The translations under genes and the position numbers were made by a program. This document shows positions 30,257-34,099 of a DNA stretch of 34,099 nt, in pieces (the stretch's first letter is position 1; the number at the start of each line of letters is the position of its first letter). Source of the DNA: Verrucomicrobia bacterium UBA1412 (lineage in GTDB: Bacteria > Verrucomicrobiota > Verrucomicrobiia > Limisphaerales > UBA1412); assembly GCA_002305615.1 (NCBI GenBank), contig DBPU01000029.1, positions 1 to 34,099 on the forward strand, in the 5' to 3' direction. Under the pieces are notes generated by a model that saw only the letters and a program-made list of their open reading frames with translations, did no database searches and was not told the origin of the DNA.

Positions 30257-30284
30257 TTGACCTGTTTCCAGGGTTTGTTATCCT
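30257..30284 (+). promoter_or_regulatory. Candidate promoter before the GH106-like gene
   Basis: TTGACC (30257-30262) and TATCCT (30279-30284) are 16 bp apart and end just at ATG 30285. A transcript from here would start near 30291, so it would be nearly leaderless for the next ATG at 30294. No Shine-Dalgarno sequence is visible for either ATG. Confidence 0.35.
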
Positions 30285-32891
30285 ATGCTCAAGATGAAAA
30301 GGGTATTGAAGGTTATTTGTGCACTGGCAGTGTTTGCCGCGTTTGGTTGGACAGGCCTTTGGGCTCAGTCTCCCGATTGCACTGAAAAGCCCTGGACCTA
30401 TTGGTGGTGGATGGGCAGCTCTGTCAATAAGGAGGATATTACCGAGCAGATGGAGGGTATGGCAGAGGCCGGGCTGGGAGGTGTTCACATTATCCCCATT
30501 TATGGAGAGAAGGGCGACGAGGAGCATTTTATCCCCTATTTATCTGAGCAGTGGATGGAGATGCTTGAGCACACAATCCGGGAAGCACGGCGACTGGGGA
30601 TGGATGTCGATATGACGATGGGCACAGGCTGGCCATTTGGCGGACCTGATATTCCGGAAGGTTTGCGGGCCCAGCGTTTCAGAATGACGGAGGGTAAATT
30701 CACCATAGAGCCGACGGGGCAGCAGGTGAAACGTGCCGCACCGGGAGCCGATGGTTTCGTAATAGATCATTTTAACCGAGCTGCCATAGAATACTATTCG
30801 CAGCGGTTTCTGGATGCATTTTCAAAGGCGGGCCTGAAACCGAGGGCGCTTTACAACGATTCCTTTGAAGTATACGGGGCGAACTGCACGACGAATTTTC
30901 CGGAAAAGTTCAAGATGTTGCGTGGGTATGATCTGGAGCCTTATCTGGAGATGCTGGATGAAAAATCGACAAATGAGTTGAGACCGCGGGTAGTGAGCGA
31001 TTACTGCGAGACGATGTCCGACCTGCTTTACTCGGATTTTACGGTGCCCTGGGTGGAGCTCTGCCATCGGATGGGTGTGAGGCTGGTGCGCAATGAGGCA
31101 CATGGCTCGCCGGGGAACCTACTGGATTTGTATGCGGCGGCGGATATACCGGAGACGGAATCTTTCGGCGTGAGCGATTTCAAGATTCCGGGCTTGAGGC
31201 ACGATTCGAAGTTCGAGGAGAAGCGTTTCGGCCGGCCGGATCCGCTGACGATGAAGTTTGCCTCTTCGGCAGCGCATTTGAGCGGCAAGCCCCTGGTGAG
31301 CTCTGAATCCACAACCTGGTTGGGGGATCATTTCAGCGTATCACTTTCGCAGATCAAGCCTCAGCTTGATGAGCTTTTTACAGCGGGAGTGAACCATATT
31401 TTCTTCCACGGCACCACTTATTCTCCTTATTGGAAAGGATTTCCGGGAAGATTATTCTATGCCTCGACTCACTATGGGCATACGTCGCACTTCTGGGAAG
31501 AGCTGCCGGTGCTCACTGGCTACATACGGGAATGCCAGCGGATTTTGCAGGCGAGCCGGGCTGATCATGACATTCTGATTTATTTCCCGATTTACGATAT
31601 CTGGAGCAAAGGAGGCGGACGCGGGGTGATCAAGCTCTTGGACGTGCACTACCTTTCGGCCGGGCTCAAAGAAATGTCCTTCGGGCAGCTGGCTCAGGCG
31701 CTTTGGCAGCGCGGCTACACGTTCGATTATGTTTCGGACCGGATGTTACAGAACCACGTGTCGGCAGAGGGTAAGGTCATCCTGGTTCCTCCGTCGCAAT
31801 ATATGCCAGTGGAGACTCTGGAGGCGCTGCGGCGTTACGCCGATGAAGGGGCGGCCGTGATCTTTATGGATTCGATCCCGGCGGATGTTCCGGGGGTGTT
31901 TCAATTCCGGGAGCGCAAGGAATTACTGGCAGAGCAAGCCCGGGAGATACAGGAAGAGTCCCAAGTGGATGTTGTAAAGGAGGGCGATACTTTTCAGGAA
32001 AGGTTTCATGAGCTGGAGAGGGTGCTCGGGAAGCGTGGAGTTTATCCGGAGCCTTTCAAAGCGATGGGAATTGATTTCATACGAAAGACGATTCAAGGCA
32101 GAAGCGTCTATTTTCTGGCCAATCTTTCTGAAAAGCCCGGCAAGCAATGGGTGAGGCCGATGAGGAAGGCCGAGAGGGTGCTTTACTATCATCCGGAAAG
32201 TCGTGTCTGGGGAGAGGCTGCTCTGCGCTGGGTTAATGGAGGAACTGAATTCCTGCTTCACCTGCCGCCGGGGGAGAGCCTGTTTCTCTTTTGCGAGGGT
32301 AGGGAGGCGGAGCCTTTGACCCTGATGCAGCAGGAGAAGGTCAAACCATGGCCCTATTACGGTCAAGTAGAGGAAGAAGAGCCTATTCTACTGGATGGCG
32401 CCTGGACATTGCGCTATAGCAAGGGGGTGCCGGAGATCAAGGAGAGCCTCACCATGGAGACCGGCAAGAGCTGGACTGCACTGGGTGAGCCCTATGACAT
32501 CTTTAGCGGCAAGCTGGTATACTCCAGGAAATTCAAACTGCCGGTTTCAGATATAGGCCGCTCCTATGAGCTGGACCTTGGGGATGTGCGGGAGACGGCC
32601 CGGGTGACCCTGAATGGGGAAACGCTGCCGCTCTACTGGCATATTCCTTTTACAAAGGTGATCCCTGAGGGGCTGTTGAAGGAGGAAAACACTCTCGAGA
32701 TTGAGGTGACGAATCTCTCTTATAACCGGGTGATCGATCTGGACCGGAAGAAAGTGGCTTGGAAGAACTTTTACGAGATCAATTTTGTCAACATCCAGTA
32801 TAAACCTTTCGATGCCTCAATGGATGAACCGCTTCCCTCGGGGCTGCTTTCCATCCCCCGGCTGGTGCCAGTGGACCTCGTTGACCGGTAA
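30285..32891 (+). CDS. Exported GH106-like glycoside hydrolase
   Basis: An 868-residue exported enzyme, probably a glycoside hydrolase near GH106 (alpha-L-rhamnosidases). A signal peptide (MLKMKRVLKV, hydrophobic core to about residue 27, cleavage near WAQ) is followed by the family-like start PWTYWWWMGSSVNKEDITEQM and AEAGLGGVHIIPIYG. A barrel-type catalytic region contains MTMGTGWPFGGP and RNEAHGSPGNLLDLYAAADIPETE. A glutamine amidotransferase-like middle (GKVILVPPSQYMPVETLEALRR) follows, then a C-terminal beta-sandwich of GH2 sugar-binding type (LLDGAWTLRYS, LDLGDVRETARVTLNGE, EIEVTNL). It is likely to release rhamnose or a related sugar from plant or algal glycans. It stands alone, with no SusC/D pair, sulfatase or transporter beside it. 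Confidence 0.85.
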   Translation: MLKMKRVLKVICALAVFAAFGWTGLWAQSPDCTEKPWTYWWWMGSSVNKEDITEQMEGMAEAGLGGVHIIPIYGEKGDEEHFIPYLSEQWMEMLEHTIREARRLGMDVDMTMGTGWPFGGPDIPEGLRAQRFRMTEGKFTIEPTGQQVKRAAPGADGFVIDHFNRAAIEYYSQRFLDAFSKAGLKPRALYNDSFEVYGANCTTNFPEKFKMLRGYDLEPYLEMLDEKSTNELRPRVVSDYCETMSDLLYSDFTVPWVELCHRMGVRLVRNEAHGSPGNLLDLYAAADIPETESFGVSDFKIPGLRHDSKFEEKRFGRPDPLTMKFASSAAHLSGKPLVSSESTTWLGDHFSVSLSQIKPQLDELFTAGVNHIFFHGTTYSPYWKGFPGRLFYASTHYGHTSHFWEELPVLTGYIRECQRILQASRADHDILIYFPIYDIWSKGGGRGVIKLLDVHYLSAGLKEMSFGQLAQALWQRGYTFDYVSDRMLQNHVSAEGKVILVPPSQYMPVETLEALRRYADEGAAVIFMDSIPADVPGVFQFRERKELLAEQAREIQEESQVDVVKEGDTFQERFHELERVLGKRGVYPEPFKAMGIDFIRKTIQGRSVYFLANLSEKPGKQWVRPMRKAERVLYYHPESRVWGEAALRWVNGGTEFLLHLPPGESLFLFCEGREAEPLTLMQQEKVKPWPYYGQVEEEEPILLDGAWTLRYSKGVPEIKESLTMETGKSWTALGEPYDIFSGKLVYSRKFKLPVSDIGRSYELDLGDVRETARVTLNGETLPLYWHIPFTKVIPEGLLKEENTLEIEVTNLSYNRVIDLDRKKVAWKNFYEINFVNIQYKPFDASMDEPLPSGLLSIPRLVPVDLVDR

Positions 32892-32942
32892 GGAGAAAGG
32901 TTCGTAAAAGGCATTGGGAAGATTAAAAAAATCAGGAGGGCC

Positions 32943-32971
32943 TTGACGCATTCATTATATAGGGTTATTTT
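32943..32971 (+). promoter_or_regulatory. Promoter of the arsR-permease operon
   Basis: TTGACG (32943-32948) and TATTTT (32966-32971) are separated by 17 bp. The -10 element directly abuts the palindrome at 32973-32990, so repressor binding would block RNA polymerase. Confidence 0.6.
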
Positions 32972-32972
32972 G

Positions 32973-32990
32973 CCACGTGTGCATACGTGG
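32973..32990 (+). promoter_or_regulatory. Palindromic operator for the ArsR repressor
   Basis: CCACGTGTG-CATACGTGG is an 18-bp palindrome with a single mismatched pair, lying over the expected transcription start of the arsR gene. ArsR-family dimers bind such sites, so autoregulation is likely. The site covers the GTG codon at 32987, which argues for ATG 33002 as the true start. Confidence 0.7.
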
Positions 32991-33001
32991 AGATGCGAGG
33001 T

Positions 33002-33322
33002 ATGACTGAAAAAGAGAAATTGATTTATGCTGCCAAGGCGAGGGTGATTAAAGCGCTGGCTCACCCTACGCGGCTTTGGATGGTGGAGCGGCTGGCGGAC
33101 GGGGAGCGTTGTGTTTGTGAGTTTGCCGATGATGTGGACGCGGATTTCTCGACGGTGTCAAAGCATCTGGCTCTGCTGCGGCAGGCGGGGATCGTGGAAG
33201 ACGAGAAACGGGGCAAGCAGGTTTTTTATCGGCTGAAGGTGCCTTGTGTCATCAAGTTCATGAACTGTGTGGAGGCGGTGATCGAATCGCAAGCCAAGGA
33301 GCAATCGGCGTTGCTGAAGTAG
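33002..33322 (+). CDS. ArsR-family metal(loid)-responsive repressor
   Basis: A small winged-helix repressor of about 106 residues from ATG 33002, with GGAG 9 nt upstream. Visible are ALAHPTRLWMVERLADGE, the metal-site type motif RCVCEF (Cys-x-Cys in the position of the ArsR CVCDL motif), the recognition helix STVSKHLALLRQAG and the wing EDEKRGKQVFYRL. Two more cysteines lie near the C-terminus (VPCVIKFMNC) and may add to the sensor site. Binding of As(III), Sb(III) or another thiophilic metal would release it from DNA. The permease gene starts 1 nt after its stop, so both share control by the upstream palindrome. Confidence 0.92.
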   Translation: MTEKEKLIYAAKARVIKALAHPTRLWMVERLADGERCVCEFADDVDADFSTVSKHLALLRQAGIVEDEKRGKQVFYRLKVPCVIKFMNCVEAVIESQAKEQSALLK

Positions 33323-33323
33323 T

Positions 33324-34099
33324 ATGGATTGGAAGTCTGAGTGGAAGAAACTGGTGGGGATTATCGGGGTATTTCTGGCGTTCTTCTATCTCCCTGTTGG
33401 GACTGAGCGCTTTGACAATGCCGTGATGGAGGCGCTCTATCTGGCCAAGTGGTACGCGCAAGAGCATGTGCTGCTCTGCCTGATTCCCGCTTTTTTCATT
33501 GCCGGGGCGATCTCCGTTTTTGTCAGCCAGGCAGCGGTGATGAAATATCTCGGAGTAAGAGCTAACAAGATACTGGCCTATGGCGTCGCCTCTGTATCGG
33601 GGACGCTTCTGGCGGTTTGCTCCTGTACGGTTCTGCCACTTTTTGCTGGAATCTACCGGATGGGAGCCGGTCTGGGGCCCGCATCTGCTTTTCTTTATTC
33701 TGGGCCGGCGATCAACGTGCTGGCGATCATACTGACGGCCAGGGTGCTCGGGATTGAGCTCGGTATAGCGCGGGCAGTGGGGGCAATTCTTTTCAGTATT
33801 GTCATCGGAGTGCTGATGCACCTCATTTTCAGAAGGGAAGAGAATCAGAAGATGCAGGCGCAACCGGTCATGCCCGAGGATGCGGGTGGCTTGCCGCTTT
33901 GGAAGAATGCCCTTTATTTCGGCGCGATGGTGGGGATTCTGGTGTTCGCCAATTGGGGCAAGCCCGATGTGACAACCGGGGTCTGGGCTGCCCTTTACAG
34001 CGCCAAATGGGGCGCCACTTCGCTTTTTGCGGTTGCCCTCGGGGTGATGCTTGTTTACTGGTTTGAACTGGCCTGGTGGAAAATCGCTCTGATTGCAGC
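33324..34099 (+). CDS. ArsP/SO_0444-like permease (DUF318), 3' end outside window
   Basis: An open frame of 258 codons begins at ATG 33324 (MDWKSEWKKLVGIIGVF) and runs off the right edge. It has at least six hydrophobic segments. The family hallmark is the helix AVCSCTVLPLFAGIYRMGAG with its CSC motif, followed by GPASAFLYSGPAINVLAI, as in DUF318 permeases such as ArsP and the SO_0444 group. ArsP exports trivalent organoarsenicals; SO_0444 members are linked to heavy-metal efflux. A charged cytoplasmic loop (FRREENQKMQ) separates the two halves. Coupling to the ArsR gene (1-nt gap) supports metal(loid) efflux. The exact substrate is not determined by sequence. Confidence 0.88.
   Translation, partial: MDWKSEWKKLVGIIGVFLAFFYLPVGTERFDNAVMEALYLAKWYAQEHVLLCLIPAFFIAGAISVFVSQAAVMKYLGVRANKILAYGVASVSGTLLAVCSCTVLPLFAGIYRMGAGLGPASAFLYSGPAINVLAIILTARVLGIELGIARAVGAILFSIVIGVLMHLIFRREENQKMQAQPVMPEDAGGLPLWKNALYFGAMVGILVFANWGKPDVTTGVWAALYSAKWGATSLFAVALGVMLVYWFELAWWKIALIA

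Noticed and set aside
1..34099. tRNA, rRNA, CRISPR arrays, insertion sequences or phage genes
   Set aside because: No cloverleaf, regularly spaced repeat, transposase motif or phage structural gene was recognised on either strand by eye.

Overview
The window reads as chromosomal DNA from a Gram-negative bacterium, most likely a member of the Verrucomicrobiota or a close PVC relative. Supporting signs are a Kdo-activating enzyme (kdsB), lipoprotein signal peptides, and a type II-like prepilin with an H-X9-DG motif of the kind that is massively duplicated in that phylum. A GH106-like glycoside hydrolase and a long, yeast Ilv5-like ketol-acid reductoisomerase also fit. The phylum call is inference from gene content; there is no rRNA gene in the window. 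No tRNA, CRISPR array, insertion sequence or phage gene was seen.

Positions 1-4338 (minus strand) are visibly AT-rich compared with the rest. They look like one operon of poorly conserved exported or membrane-anchored proteins: a large signal-peptide protein, two small cysteine-rich exported proteins, a MauE/DoxX-like membrane protein broken by a one-base frameshift, a decayed FAD oxidoreductase, an anchored protein and a lipoprotein cut by the window edge. Next is a polytopic GT-C-like membrane protein (4389-6221).

Positions 6573-12633 (minus strand) hold a TlpA-like thioredoxin lipoprotein, pyrG, kdsB and a DsbD-type transmembrane reductant carrier. pyrG and kdsB fit together, since CTP from PyrG is the substrate of KdsB. 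The PyrG glutaminase domain departs from the family at several key positions, including the catalytic histidine.

Positions 12864-20347 hold core metabolism: ilvC and der on the plus strand, lutABC (lactate oxidation) on the minus strand, and purH on the plus strand. ilvC and purH each have a clear intrinsic terminator.

Positions 20587-26426 (plus strand) carry a tight run of little-known genes: a DUF6057-like TPR membrane protein, an exported CxxCH plus TolB-like propeller protein, a chorismatase/RidA-like protein, an LsrG-like monooxygenase-fold protein and an iron-dependent alcohol dehydrogenase. The first three are the best candidate for an undescribed module.

Positions 26452-34099 hold an M48 metalloprotease with a long C-terminal extension and the prepilin (both minus strand). 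On the plus strand are a GtrA-family membrane protein, a GH106-like hydrolase, and an ArsR repressor with a clear palindromic operator followed by an ArsP/SO_0444-like permease that runs off the right edge.

Many genes, including pyrG, ilvC, der, purH and the prepilin, have AT-rich leaders without a recognisable Shine-Dalgarno sequence, while others have good ones, so start codons are uncertain in several entries.
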